Both the position numbers and the translations under genes were made by a program. Below are positions 7,237-13,721 of a DNA stretch of 14,985 nucleotides, in pieces. The notes under the pieces were generated by a model, which was not told where the DNA came from, searched no databases, and saw nothing but the letters and a program-made list of their open reading frames with translations. Position 1 is the first letter of the stretch. Each line of letters starts with the position of its first letter. This DNA is from an archaeon (GTDB lineage Archaea; Thermoplasmatota; Thermoplasmata; Methanomassiliicoccales; Methanomethylophilaceae), in assembly GCA_024399225.1 (NCBI GenBank), contig JAKSHV010000010.1, forward strand, positions 1 to 14,985, given 5' to 3'.

Positions 7237-8193
7237 ATGAACGAGATTTGGACAGAGAAATACAGGCCCAAGACCCTCGACGACGTCGTAGGTCAGAAAA
7301 GCGTCACCGACAGGCTCAAAGGATATGTCGAAGCTAAGAACATGTCCCACCTGATGTTCGCCGGAACCCCCGGTACCGGAAAGACCACCTGTGCTCTGGC
7401 ACTCGCAAGATGTCTCTACGGCGACAGCTGGAGGGGGAACTTCCTCGAGCTCAACGCCTCCGACGACAGGGGAATCGACGTCGTAAGGGGAAAGATCAAG
7501 GAGTTCGCAAGGACCGCACCCCTCGAGGGAGCGGAGTTCAAGATCATCTTCCTCGACGAGTCCGATGCACTTACCAACGATGCACAGGGTGCACTCAGGA
7601 GGACCATGGAGAAGTACTCCAAGACCTGCCGTTTCATCCTCTCATGCAACTATTCTTCAAAGATCATCGACCCCATCCAGTCCAGGTGCGCGGTCTTCAG
7701 GTTCAGACCCATAAGCGGTGAGGACATCAAGGAGTTCCTTGTGAAAGTCGCACAGATGGAGAACCTCGACGTCGCCGACGGTGCCATCGACTCCCTCGTC
7801 TACATCTGCAGGGGAGACATGAGACGTGCCGTCAACACCCTCCAGACTGCGGCATCCCTCGGAGAGCAGATCACCTCCGACACCATCGCCAAGGTCTCCG
7901 GTTCCGCCAACGAGGACGAGATCAAGGGAATCCTACTTTCCGCACTCGAAGGAAAATTCAAGGATGCCTGCACCAAGCTCGACACTGTCATGATCACCTA
8001 CGGTCTCTCCGGACAGGACGTCATCCGTCAGATCCACTCCGAGATCTCCAAGCTCGGACTCGACACCGCATCCAAGGTCAAGCTCATCGACAAGACCGGT
8101 GAGATCGAGTTCCGCATCATCGAGGGAAGCAACGAGAAGATCCAGCTCGAGGCACTCCTCGCATACTTCGTCCTTGCCGGCGAATCACAGTAA
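7237..8193 (+). CDS. rfcS: Replication factor C small subunit (clamp loader)
   Basis: A 318-residue AAA+ ATPase. Four copies, together with one large subunit, load the PCNA sliding clamp onto primed DNA. The family signature is complete: the N-terminal WTEKYRPKTLDDVVGQ box (5-20), Walker A GTPGTGKT (43-50), Walker B IIFLDESD (103-110), the sensor-1 loop LSCNYSSKI (135-143), the SRC arginine-finger motif (149-151), sensor 2 in CRGDMRRAVNTLQ, and the helical C-terminal collar. Length is normal for archaeal RfcS. The start ATG at 7237 gives exactly the conserved N-terminus. The large subunit gene is not in this window. A perfect hairpin terminator follows ten bases after the stop. Confidence 0.97.
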   Translation: MNEIWTEKYRPKTLDDVVGQKSVTDRLKGYVEAKNMSHLMFAGTPGTGKTTCALALARCLYGDSWRGNFLELNASDDRGIDVVRGKIKEFARTAPLEGAEFKIIFLDESDALTNDAQGALRRTMEKYSKTCRFILSCNYSSKIIDPIQSRCAVFRFRPISGEDIKEFLVKVAQMENLDVADGAIDSLVYICRGDMRRAVNTLQTAASLGEQITSDTIAKVSGSANEDEIKGILLSALEGKFKDACTKLDTVMITYGLSGQDVIRQIHSEISKLGLDTASKVKLIDKTGEIEFRIIEGSNEKIQLEALLAYFVLAGESQ

Positions 8194-8202
8194 AACTATC
8201 TT

Positions 8203-8224
8203 CCTGGGTCTGTGAAGACCCAGG
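8203..8224. terminator. Bidirectional hairpin terminator between rfcS and paaK
   Basis: A perfect 9-bp stem (CCTGGGTCT with AGACCCAGG) closes a GTGA loop, which is of the stable GNRA type. On the plus strand it is followed by CATTATTTTCTTG and on the minus strand by AAGATAGTTTTAC. Its place between two convergent stop codons fits termination in both directions. Confidence 0.75.
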
Positions 8225-8245
8225 CATTATTTTCTTGTAAAATGT

Positions 8246-9481
8246 TCAGAACCTGAGGTCGACCACGCGTGCAGTCTTCTTCATGCTTCTGGGAAGGGTC
8301 TGCATGGGAACGGCCTTAGCGATGATGGTGCAGTTGACCTTCTGCTTGAATGCGGTGACAATATCGTGCTCCATTGCTGCGTATTCGGACTCAGGTTTCT
8401 CGGTCTCGAAGAACAATGTGAGCTGGTCCTTTCCGTCCACGTGTTCGATCTTGATCTGGTACTCGCTGCTGGCACCGTCGGTGTTGGCGAGGACCTCCTC
8501 GAACTGTGCGGGGAACATGTTGACTCCCTTGACCTTCATCATATCGTCGGTCCTGCCGGTGATGATGTCGATCCTGTTGAACCTACTTCCGCAGGGACAG
8601 CGTCCGGGAATGAAACGTGTAAGGTCGTGTGTCCTGTACCTGATAAGGGGTGCTCCTTCCTTGCGGAAGGTTGTGATAACTAACTCTCCGACCTCTCCGT
8701 CGGGAAGGACCTTGAGGGTCACGGGATCGATGATCTCGAAGTAGAGATAATCATCCCAGACGTGCATTCCGTATCCGTTTCCGCAGCTGATTCCGATTCC
8801 GGGACCGTATATCTCGGTGAGTCCGTAGATGTCGAAGATCTCGATTCCCAACTGGTCGATGATCCTCCTGCGCATGTTGGAACCCCACCTCTCGGAGCCG
8901 ATGACTCCCTTCCTGAGGCAGATCTTGTCCTTGAGTCCCTGTTTGGTCACTTCCTCTCCGAGGAGGAGTGCATATGATGAAGTGGAACACAGGACGGTGC
9001 TCTTGAGGTCCTGCATCATCTGCAGCTGTTTCTCGGTATTTCCGGGACCCATGGGAATGGCCATGGCACCGAGTTTCTCCACTCCGGCCTGGAATCCGAT
9101 ACCTGCGGTCCAGAGACCATAACCCGGAGTGATCTGAACACGGTCGTTCTTGTTGATCCCAGCCATACGGTAGCAACGCTCGAACATTGCTGCCCAATCC
9201 TCCACATCGCGTTTGGTGTAGGGGATGATGACAGGGGTTCCGGTGGTTCCGGATGATGAGTGGATCCTCACTACCTCGGACTCGGGAACTGCCATGATGC
9301 CCAGGGGATACGCGTTACGCAGATCGGCCTTCTCGGTGAAGGGAAGGGTCTCGAAGGAGGCCTGGTCGACGATCTTGGAAACATCGATGTCGGCGTACTT
9401 CTGCTTGTAGAACGGACTCTTCTCCTTGATTGTGGAAAGCAGATCCTTGATCTGCTCCAGCTGCTCTGCGTTCATCTTCAT
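8246..9481 (-). CDS. paaK: Phenylacetate-CoA ligase-type aryl-CoA synthetase
   Basis: A 411-residue ANL-superfamily enzyme that adenylates an aryl acid and transfers it to coenzyme A (phenylacetate + ATP + CoA). Visible motifs are the P-loop SSSGTTGTP (75-83), the aromatic-box motif YGLTEIYGPG (219-228), GELVIT (265-270), RYRTHD (281-286, Asp286 for ribose binding), a CPCG pair (295-298), and the C-terminal LPRSMKKTARVVD carrying the candidate catalytic Lys (401 or 402). In anaerobic archaea such enzymes usually pair with indolepyruvate ferredoxin oxidoreductase to assimilate or release aryl acids; no iorAB is in this window. Start at 9481; Met at codon 3 (9475) is an alternative. It lies 66 bases after the Sel1 operon on the same strand and has its own TATA-like box. 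Confidence 0.92.
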   Translation of the reverse strand: MKMNAEQLEQIKDLLSTIKEKSPFYKQKYADIDVSKIVDQASFETLPFTEKADLRNAYPLGIMAVPESEVVRIHSSSGTTGTPVIIPYTKRDVEDWAAMFERCYRMAGINKNDRVQITPGYGLWTAGIGFQAGVEKLGAMAIPMGPGNTEKQLQMMQDLKSTVLCSTSSYALLLGEEVTKQGLKDKICLRKGVIGSERWGSNMRRRIIDQLGIEIFDIYGLTEIYGPGIGISCGNGYGMHVWDDYLYFEIIDPVTLKVLPDGEVGELVITTFRKEGAPLIRYRTHDLTRFIPGRCPCGSRFNRIDIITGRTDDMMKVKGVNMFPAQFEEVLANTDGASSEYQIKIEHVDGKDQLTLFFETEKPESEYAAMEHDIVTAFKQKVNCTIIAKAVPMQTLPRSMKKTARVVDLRF

Positions 9482-9508
9482 TGGGATCGTATGACGTATT
9501 CCGTTCTG

Positions 9509-9548
9509 TAATTAAAACTGTTGAACAATAATGTACGGATTTGTACAT
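9509..9548 (-). promoter_or_regulatory. paaK: paaK promoter with adjacent palindromic operator candidate
   Basis: On the minus strand TTTTAATTA (9509-9517) lies about 30 bases ahead of the paaK ATG, fitting a nearly leaderless transcript. Just upstream of it is the inverted repeat ATGTAC-N6-GTACAT (9531-9548), whose last base reaches the stop codon of the preceding Sel1 gene. Its symmetry and position ahead of the TATA box suit a dimeric regulator. That role is inferred. Confidence 0.4.
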
Positions 9549-10282
9549 CACTTTACAAACGGAGGCTGCTGGAGAAGTTGCTTGGCTTCTTCGCTTCCCC
9601 TGATTGATGCCTTCTGGAGCCACTTCTTGGCGTTGTTGACGCTCTTGGCCATTCCTTCACCCGTGAGGGATAATTTTCCCAGGATGCACATGGCATCGGC
9701 ATTTCCGTCGTTGGCCGCCTTTGACAGAAGTTTGACGGCGGCATTGACCTTCTTGGGAATGCCTTCTCCGGATAGATACATTGATGCGAGACGGACGGAT
9801 GCCTTGGTGTATCCGACGTCGGAACATCTGAGATAATAGGATTCGGCGAGCTTTGGATCCTTGGCGGTTCCCCTACCTCCCTCATAGATGACTGCTAGAC
9901 GGTAGCATGCGGGAACGCTTCCTCCCTCCATCGCCTTGGTGTACCATCCGATCGCCTTTTCCCAGTCCTGCTGCACTCCGAGACCGTCTGAGTACATATG
10001 TGCCAGATTGAACATCGAGATGACATACCCCTGCTCGGCGGAATGGGTGTAGAGCTTGACGGCCTTCTCGAGATTGGCGTTTGTTCCCTCGGCATGGACG
10101 AGCATGTGCGCGGCGTTGCATTCGCCTTCGGGGTCTCCGGAACGGGCTGCAAGGTCGAACCATATGAAGGCACGGTTGAGGTCCTTCTCGGTACCGTCTC
10201 CGCGATAGTAGATGTAGCCCAATGCATTCTGTGCGTGGGGGTCTCCGGCGGAGGCCTTCTCGAGGACTTCCTCGAATCCCAT
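9548..10282 (-). CDS. Sel1-repeat protein (third gene of the Sel1 operon)
   Basis: A 244-residue protein made almost wholly of about six Sel1-like repeats (~36 residues; typical units A-x-x-x-LG-x-x-Y-x-x-G-x-G-x-x-KD-x-x-x-A-x-x-W-x-x-x-A). Examples are LGYIYYRGDGTEKD (21-34), LAHMYSDGLGVQQD (93-106) and LGKLSLTGEGMAKS (201-214). Such alpha/alpha solenoids act as scaffolds for protein-protein contacts. No signal peptide or membrane segment is seen, so it is probably cytoplasmic. The ATG at 10280-10282 shares one base with the upstream TGA (TGATG). The open frame runs much further up, but that part is Arg-rich antilogue of the preceding gene. The binding partner cannot be told from sequence. 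Confidence 0.87.
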   Translation of the reverse strand: MGFEEVLEKASAGDPHAQNALGYIYYRGDGTEKDLNRAFIWFDLAARSGDPEGECNAAHMLVHAEGTNANLEKAVKLYTHSAEQGYVISMFNLAHMYSDGLGVQQDWEKAIGWYTKAMEGGSVPACYRLAVIYEGGRGTAKDPKLAESYYLRCSDVGYTKASVRLASMYLSGEGIPKKVNAAVKLLSKAANDGNADAMCILGKLSLTGEGMAKSVNNAKKWLQKASIRGSEEAKQLLQQPPFVK

Positions 10283-11388
10283 CAGCGCACCACCTTGCGG
10301 GTCTTGTTGACGAAGACCTCGGGATGTTCGATGTACCTCGTGAGCTGGTAATAGACAGACAGGTTTCCGCAGGCTATGGCCATCGCGTAATAATCCATGG
10401 CCTCGTTGATGCTCTTCTCGACACCGTCTCCGGTCTCGTAGCACCTTGCAAGCTGAACCTGTGCGTCGGTGTTTCCGCAGAGAGCGGACCTTGTGAGATA
10501 CTGCATGTAGAGTTCGGGATTGCGTTTCACGATCTCCCCGTCGCGGTAGAACATCGAGAGCATGAACATGGCATCGGCGTTTCCGAGATCGGCGGATTCC
10601 CTGTATTTGTCGAGGGCACCGTCGTAATCCTCTAAGTCCATGCACTGGTCGGCCTCGTCGAGGAGCATCTCGCTCTGCATGATCTCCAGATTCACCGGAA
10701 GACGGGTGAGCTTGGCGAGCCTTTGCGCCATGGTCTCGGGAGACCCGTTGGAGGATGTGTTCCTGATCTTCATATAGCAGTAGTAGCCCTTGGACGAACC
10801 CATGTCCGAGGACAGCTTGTACCATCCGACGGCGCTGGTGTGGTCTGGTTTGAAAAGTCCGTCACCGAACTCCAGCAGGAATCCGATGTCGTAGAACAGT
10901 TCCGCATCACCGTGCTGCCTGGTCCTCTCCCAGAGTGCATCTGCCTTATCGGTGTCCTTCTCGACGGTGATACCGTTCTTGTAGAGGTATCCGAGGACGA
11001 ACTCGGCATAAGGATATTCAAGTGCAGCTGCCTTCTCGAGAAGGTCGACGACCATGTTATCGTCCTTGGGGAGCATGACCCCGTAACCGTATGCCTTGGA
11101 GAGTTCCACCATTGCCTCGGGAATGCCGGATTCGGCTGCCGCGGTGAGCCAATGGATGTATTCGAAGGAGTTCTGGGAGACCAGGATACCGTCGCGATAG
11201 AACTTGGCAAGCTCCCAACGGGCCCTTCCGCATCCCTTGGCGGCGGACTGCTTGTACCAGTTGACCGCCTCATCGAGGTCCATGTCGACGTAGATACCGT
11301 TCTGGTAGCAATATGCCAGCGACAGCATGGCGTATGTGTTTCCCGCCCTTGCAGCCCTGACCATATCGCGATACATCTCAGACCTCAC
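10282..11388 (-). CDS. Sel1-repeat protein (second gene of the Sel1 operon)
   Basis: A 368-residue protein with two blocks of Sel1-like repeats (about 8-200 and 255-345). Between them is a repeat-free stretch around 208-250 (TSSNGSPETMAQRLAKL). Repeat cores include LAYCYQNGIYVDMD (24-37), LGYLYKNGITVEKD (132-145) and LARCYETGDGVEKS (313-326). It is a likely cytoplasmic scaffold. The start is uncertain. GTG at 11386-11388 overlaps the upstream stop as GTGA. ATG at 11374-11376, codon 5, has a better GAGGT ribosome site at close spacing. Either way it is translationally linked to both neighbours. The final ~20 residues (EHPEVFVNKTRKVVR) are basic and outside the repeats. Confidence 0.86.
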   Translation of the reverse strand: MRSEMYRDMVRAARAGNTYAMLSLAYCYQNGIYVDMDLDEAVNWYKQSAAKGCGRARWELAKFYRDGILVSQNSFEYIHWLTAAAESGIPEAMVELSKAYGYGVMLPKDDNMVVDLLEKAAALEYPYAEFVLGYLYKNGITVEKDTDKADALWERTRQHGDAELFYDIGFLLEFGDGLFKPDHTSAVGWYKLSSDMGSSKGYYCYMKIRNTSSNGSPETMAQRLAKLTRLPVNLEIMQSEMLLDEADQCMDLEDYDGALDKYRESADLGNADAMFMLSMFYRDGEIVKRNPELYMQYLTRSALCGNTDAQVQLARCYETGDGVEKSINEAMDYYAMAIACGNLSVYYQLTRYIEHPEVFVNKTRKVVR

Positions 11389-12872
11389 TGCTTGGATTTC
11401 TTGATCTCTTCAAGCATTGCCTCTGCATCCATGTCGCCCTGTTTGGCGGCAAGGGTGAGCATCTTCTTGGCGAAGGGGACGTCCTTCTCGACGTACTCTC
11501 CCTCGTAGTAGAGCTTACCGAGGTAGAACTGTGCCTCGGGGTAGCCGGAGTCGGCGACCTGTTTAAGCATCTCGAGTCCGCCCTCGAGGTCCTGCTCCAC
11601 GCCGGTTCCGCAGATGAGGAACATGGACATGAAGGACATCGCTCCGGGGTGGCCCTGGTCGGCGGCCTCCTGGAACCAGGAGATTGCCTTCTTCTGGTTC
11701 TTCTCGACGCCCCTTCCCTCGTAGTAGAAGCATCCGATGGCGTACTGTGCGTTGGGTTCTCCGCCCTCTGCGGCCTCCTCGAACCATCTTGCGGCCTCGG
11801 TGTTGTCCTGCTTGAAGTAGTAACCGTTTCCGTACATGCATCCGAGTGCGTACTGTGCGATTCCGTTGTAGTGCTCGGCGGCCTTGATGAACCACTTCGC
11901 GGCGGTGGCGAGGTCCCTGGGGACCGCCTGTCCCTCGAAGCACATGTTTGCGTAATCGACCATGGCCTGATCGAATCCACCTTCGCAGGCGACCTCGAGG
12001 TACTTTCTGGCCTTGGGAGGACTTCTTCTGACACCGTTCGCTCCGAAGGCGTACAGCATTCCGAGCTGGTGGCATGCCTCGATCTGTCCGCCGTCTGCGG
12101 CGGCGGTGAGGTACTTGATTCCCCTGGAGGCGTTGTAGTACTTGGTGTCCTTCATCATCAGGATGCCGGACAGGGAGTAGAGGGACTCAGGGTAGCCGAG
12201 GTCAGCTCCGCGCTGGTACCACTGGACCGCCTTGTCGAGGTCGGGATCGGTGAAATCCTGGCCGGTGTCGTACATGACTGCGATACGGTGTGCGGCCTGT
12301 GCACATCCTTTCTCAGCAGCCTGTTTGAGAAGCTTGAGTGCGAGTTCGCGGTCCTTGTCGAGACCCTTTCCCATGAGATACATGTATCCGATGGTGTTGA
12401 GGGCATCAGCATCCCCTGCATCGGCACAGGGCATGTAAAGCCTGACCGCCTCGGCATGGTTCTTCAGGACAGGGGCTTTCTTTCCGTCTTTGTCCTTTCC
12501 GGTATCGTAGGGGGTGAAGAGTGCCTTGCAGACTTCGAGGTCCCTCTGCTCTGCGAGGAAACGCTGCTTCATCAGCCTGTCCTGTACATCCTCGGGATTC
12601 CTTCCGATCTCCTCGAGAACGATGGATGCGGGAGCATAGTCCATTCCTGCAGCCTTTGCGAAAGCCTCCTTGGCGGCGGGCTTGTCGGCTGCGGTGCAGG
12701 ATCCGTTGTAGAGGAAGAGACCGAGCAGGTAGGCGGTTTCGGCACTTTTCTCGGGACCGTTGGAAGCTGCCTCGAAGGCCTTTCCGAGATCGTACCTTTC
12801 GGAATGCAGGTCCATCTGCTCACGTACATCCTTTGCGTAAGCGTCAACGACACTGATCTTTTGACTGTTCAT
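11385..12872 (-). CDS. Large Sel1-repeat protein (first gene of the Sel1 operon)
   Basis: A 495-residue protein. Residues 1-140 are a helical N-terminal region with weak repeats and a Lys/Asp-rich linker (TGKDKDGKK, 124-132). From about 145 to 485 there are roughly nine regular Sel1-like repeats, for example IGYMYLMGKGLDKD (161-174), LGCMYGNGYYFKQD (343-356), IGCFYYEGRGVEKN (379-392) and LGKLYYEGEYVEKD (451-464). The repeats stack into an alpha/alpha solenoid that binds other proteins. No signal sequence is visible. The start ATG at 12870-12872 follows a strong AT-rich promoter with at most a short leader. It is the promoter-proximal gene of a three-gene Sel1 operon whose reading frames all overlap at their ends. 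Eukaryotic Sel1 acts in ER degradation, which cannot be carried over here. Confidence 0.9.
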   Translation of the reverse strand: MNSQKISVVDAYAKDVREQMDLHSERYDLGKAFEAASNGPEKSAETAYLLGLFLYNGSCTAADKPAAKEAFAKAAGMDYAPASIVLEEIGRNPEDVQDRLMKQRFLAEQRDLEVCKALFTPYDTGKDKDGKKAPVLKNHAEAVRLYMPCADAGDADALNTIGYMYLMGKGLDKDRELALKLLKQAAEKGCAQAAHRIAVMYDTGQDFTDPDLDKAVQWYQRGADLGYPESLYSLSGILMMKDTKYYNASRGIKYLTAAADGGQIEACHQLGMLYAFGANGVRRSPPKARKYLEVACEGGFDQAMVDYANMCFEGQAVPRDLATAAKWFIKAAEHYNGIAQYALGCMYGNGYYFKQDNTEAARWFEEAAEGGEPNAQYAIGCFYYEGRGVEKNQKKAISWFQEAADQGHPGAMSFMSMFLICGTGVEQDLEGGLEMLKQVADSGYPEAQFYLGKLYYEGEYVEKDVPFAKKMLTLAAKQGDMDAEAMLEEIKKSKQ

Positions 12873-12882
12873 TACCGAGCCC

Positions 12883-12902
12883 TATATTTTTTAAATATAT
12901 AA
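12883..12902 (-). promoter_or_regulatory. Strong AT-rich promoter of the Sel1 operon
   Basis: Twenty consecutive A/T bases on the minus strand include TTATATATTTAAA. They end about ten bases before the ATG at 12872. The outer TATATAT lies 25-30 bases from the ATG, so transcription would begin at or very near the start codon. No Shine-Dalgarno sequence is present, which also points to a leaderless message. Confidence 0.6.
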
Positions 12903-13013
12903 GTGGGGGCGAACGGAACATATTTCACACAAATCTTCGGTACTGCATGCAACCTTTCGTTTATCGCATGTGCCAGTGTCGGAGTACTAACAAGCTAATT
13001 GCAGTATGTCCGC

Positions 13014-13019
13014 TTTAAA
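13014..13019 (+). promoter_or_regulatory. TATA-like box for the 13044 gene
   Basis: TTTAAA lies 25-30 bases ahead of the ATG at 13044, and no ribosome site lies between. A leaderless transcript starting near the ATG fits. The remaining bases 12903-13013 between the divergent genes show no gene and no clear structure. Confidence 0.4.
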
Positions 13020-13043
13020 CACAGAACCCGAATCCTATCAAGC

Positions 13044-13502
13044 ATGGCAAAGAACACCATGGGAAAACTCGACAGAGTGCTTGAACTGATGGACGAATAC
13101 GATCTCAGGGTCGTCATGAGATGTCTTGCGGAATTCCTGCCGCAGAAGGATCTCCTGAAGCTCTGCAACAGTTCTCTCAAATGCAGAAGGTATTACGATC
13201 TGGAAGAAATCGAGACTGGACTATCCATGTTCGCTGACGAATTCGTAGATGAAGAGGTGGATGAATATCTGCTGATCGAATTTGTGAAGGATTTGTTCCG
13301 CCACCCGTTGGAGATCTGCCAGTACTACGGCGATAAAGATTTCGCAGAGAATTACCTCTTCAGAGCTGCTCAATTTATCAAATACATGAATCTGAAGGGC
13401 ATCGGAAAGGATGTCCTGAACAAGATATCCGTCGAACTTCTGAACTGTGCCAGCACCGGAAATTACGACTACATTCTCAAGGAAGAGGATGAAGAGGAGT
13501 GA
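13044..13502 (+). CDS. Small acidic helical protein of unknown function
   Basis: A 152-residue protein I do not recognise. It reads as mostly alpha-helical, with a basic-acidic start (MAKNTMGKLDRVLELMDEYD), a charged middle (LFADEFVDEEVDEY-like region near 65-80), and a strongly acidic tail (KEEDEEE). No membrane segment, signal peptide or catalytic motif is visible. ATG at 13044 is chosen over an in-frame TTG at 12999 because the TATA-like TTTAAA at 13014-13019 lies between them at leaderless spacing. It diverges from the Sel1 operon across a 171-base spacer and is followed by a non-coding stretch before another Sel1 gene. It could be a regulator or partner of that group, on position alone. 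Confidence 0.68.
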   Translation: MAKNTMGKLDRVLELMDEYDLRVVMRCLAEFLPQKDLLKLCNSSLKCRRYYDLEEIETGLSMFADEFVDEEVDEYLLIEFVKDLFRHPLEICQYYGDKDFAENYLFRAAQFIKYMNLKGIGKDVLNKISVELLNCASTGNYDYILKEEDEEE

Positions 13503-13513
13503 ACCAAATTAGG

Positions 13514-13569
13514 AAAAAAACTAGGTGCTGTTGCAGAGGGGTCGTCCCCCCCGGTTACAACAGATCTAG
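13514..13569 (-). terminator. Hairpin followed by seven T on the minus strand
   Basis: A layered hairpin spans 13521-13569: CTAG pairs with CTAG, CTGTTG (13528-13533) with CAACAG (13558-13563), and GGGG with CCCC around the loop. On the minus strand it is followed directly by seven T (complement of A 13514-13520), the classic intrinsic terminator layout. On the plus strand it is followed by ATCTAGATTT, a weaker terminator for the 13044 gene. The orientation therefore implies a minus-strand transcript from the region to its right. Confidence 0.55.
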
Positions 13570-13634
13570 ATTTCCAACACTTCCGAAGTATATAAATCGA
13601 TAAGGAAAAACATGTTCAAACTACCTAAAAACAT
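13566..13634 (-). CDS. Candidate 22-residue hydrophobic micropeptide gene
   Basis: A short minus-strand frame begins with ATG at 13632-13634, six bases after a full GGAGGT ribosome site (13641-13646). It runs 22 codons to TAG at 13566-13568, which lies in the base of the terminator hairpin. The peptide starts MFLGSLNMFF, is hydrophobic in its first two thirds, and ends with a short acidic part (SEVLEI). An in-frame near-repeat of ATG-TTT-TT lies seven codons apart. A TATA-like sequence on the same strand (13692-13698) would start the transcript about 34 bases ahead of the ATG. No homology can be claimed. It may instead be a small or antisense RNA with a chance frame. Confidence 0.35.
   Translation of the reverse strand: MFLGSLNMFFLIDLYTSEVLEI
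13589..13597 (+). promoter_or_regulatory. TATA box ahead of the fourth Sel1 gene (distal)
   Basis: TATATAAAT is the best TATA match in this spacer on the plus strand. Initiation ~25 bases on (about 13618) would give a leader of ~100 bases that includes the GAGGT ribosome site at 13713-13717 and the tandem 10-bp repeat. This TATA lies inside the minus-strand 22-codon frame, so the two units would interfere. Confidence 0.45.
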
Positions 13635-13653
13635 GTACATACCTCCAAAAATC

Positions 13654-13676
13654 TCACTTTCGGTCACTTTCGGTCA
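13654..13676. repeat. Tandem 10-bp direct repeat
   Basis: TCACTTTCGG occurs twice without a gap, followed by TCA of a third copy. On the minus strand it reads TGACCGAAAG units. It lies near the expected start point of a minus-strand transcript from the TATA at 13692-13698. It is therefore a candidate protein-binding site, or a simple slippage repeat. Confidence 0.7.
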
Positions 13677-13691
13677 TCTCCCCCTGTGAGC

Positions 13692-13717
13692 TTTATAACC
13701 ACTTCAGACGGTGAGGT
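13692..13717. promoter_or_regulatory. Proximal TATA and ribosome site of the fourth Sel1 gene; TATA also usable on the minus strand
   Basis: TTTATAA (13692-13698) lies 24-30 bases ahead of the ATG at 13722 on the plus strand. Its complement TTATAAA fits a minus-strand promoter for the small unit to the left. GAGGT at 13713-13717 is a ribosome site four bases from the ATG at 13722, useful only for transcripts that start further upstream. Confidence 0.42.
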
Positions 13718-13721
13718 AATT

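Noticed and set aside
11649..12902. A 417-codon plus-strand frame opposite the large Sel1 gene
   Set aside because: Low-complexity Val/Leu/Gly/Glu sequence mirrored from the repeats; covers the Sel1 operon promoter; no start signal.
12999..13043. TTG start for the small acidic protein, adding 15 residues
   Set aside because: No ribosome site, and the added residues overlap the likely TATA box; ATG at 13044 fits a leaderless start.
12903..13043. Possible structured RNA or replication origin in the Sel1 divergent spacer
   Set aside because: Only a distant 6-base inverted repeat (TACTGC 12941, GCAGTA 13001) is visible; no origin-type repeats, no tRNA fold.
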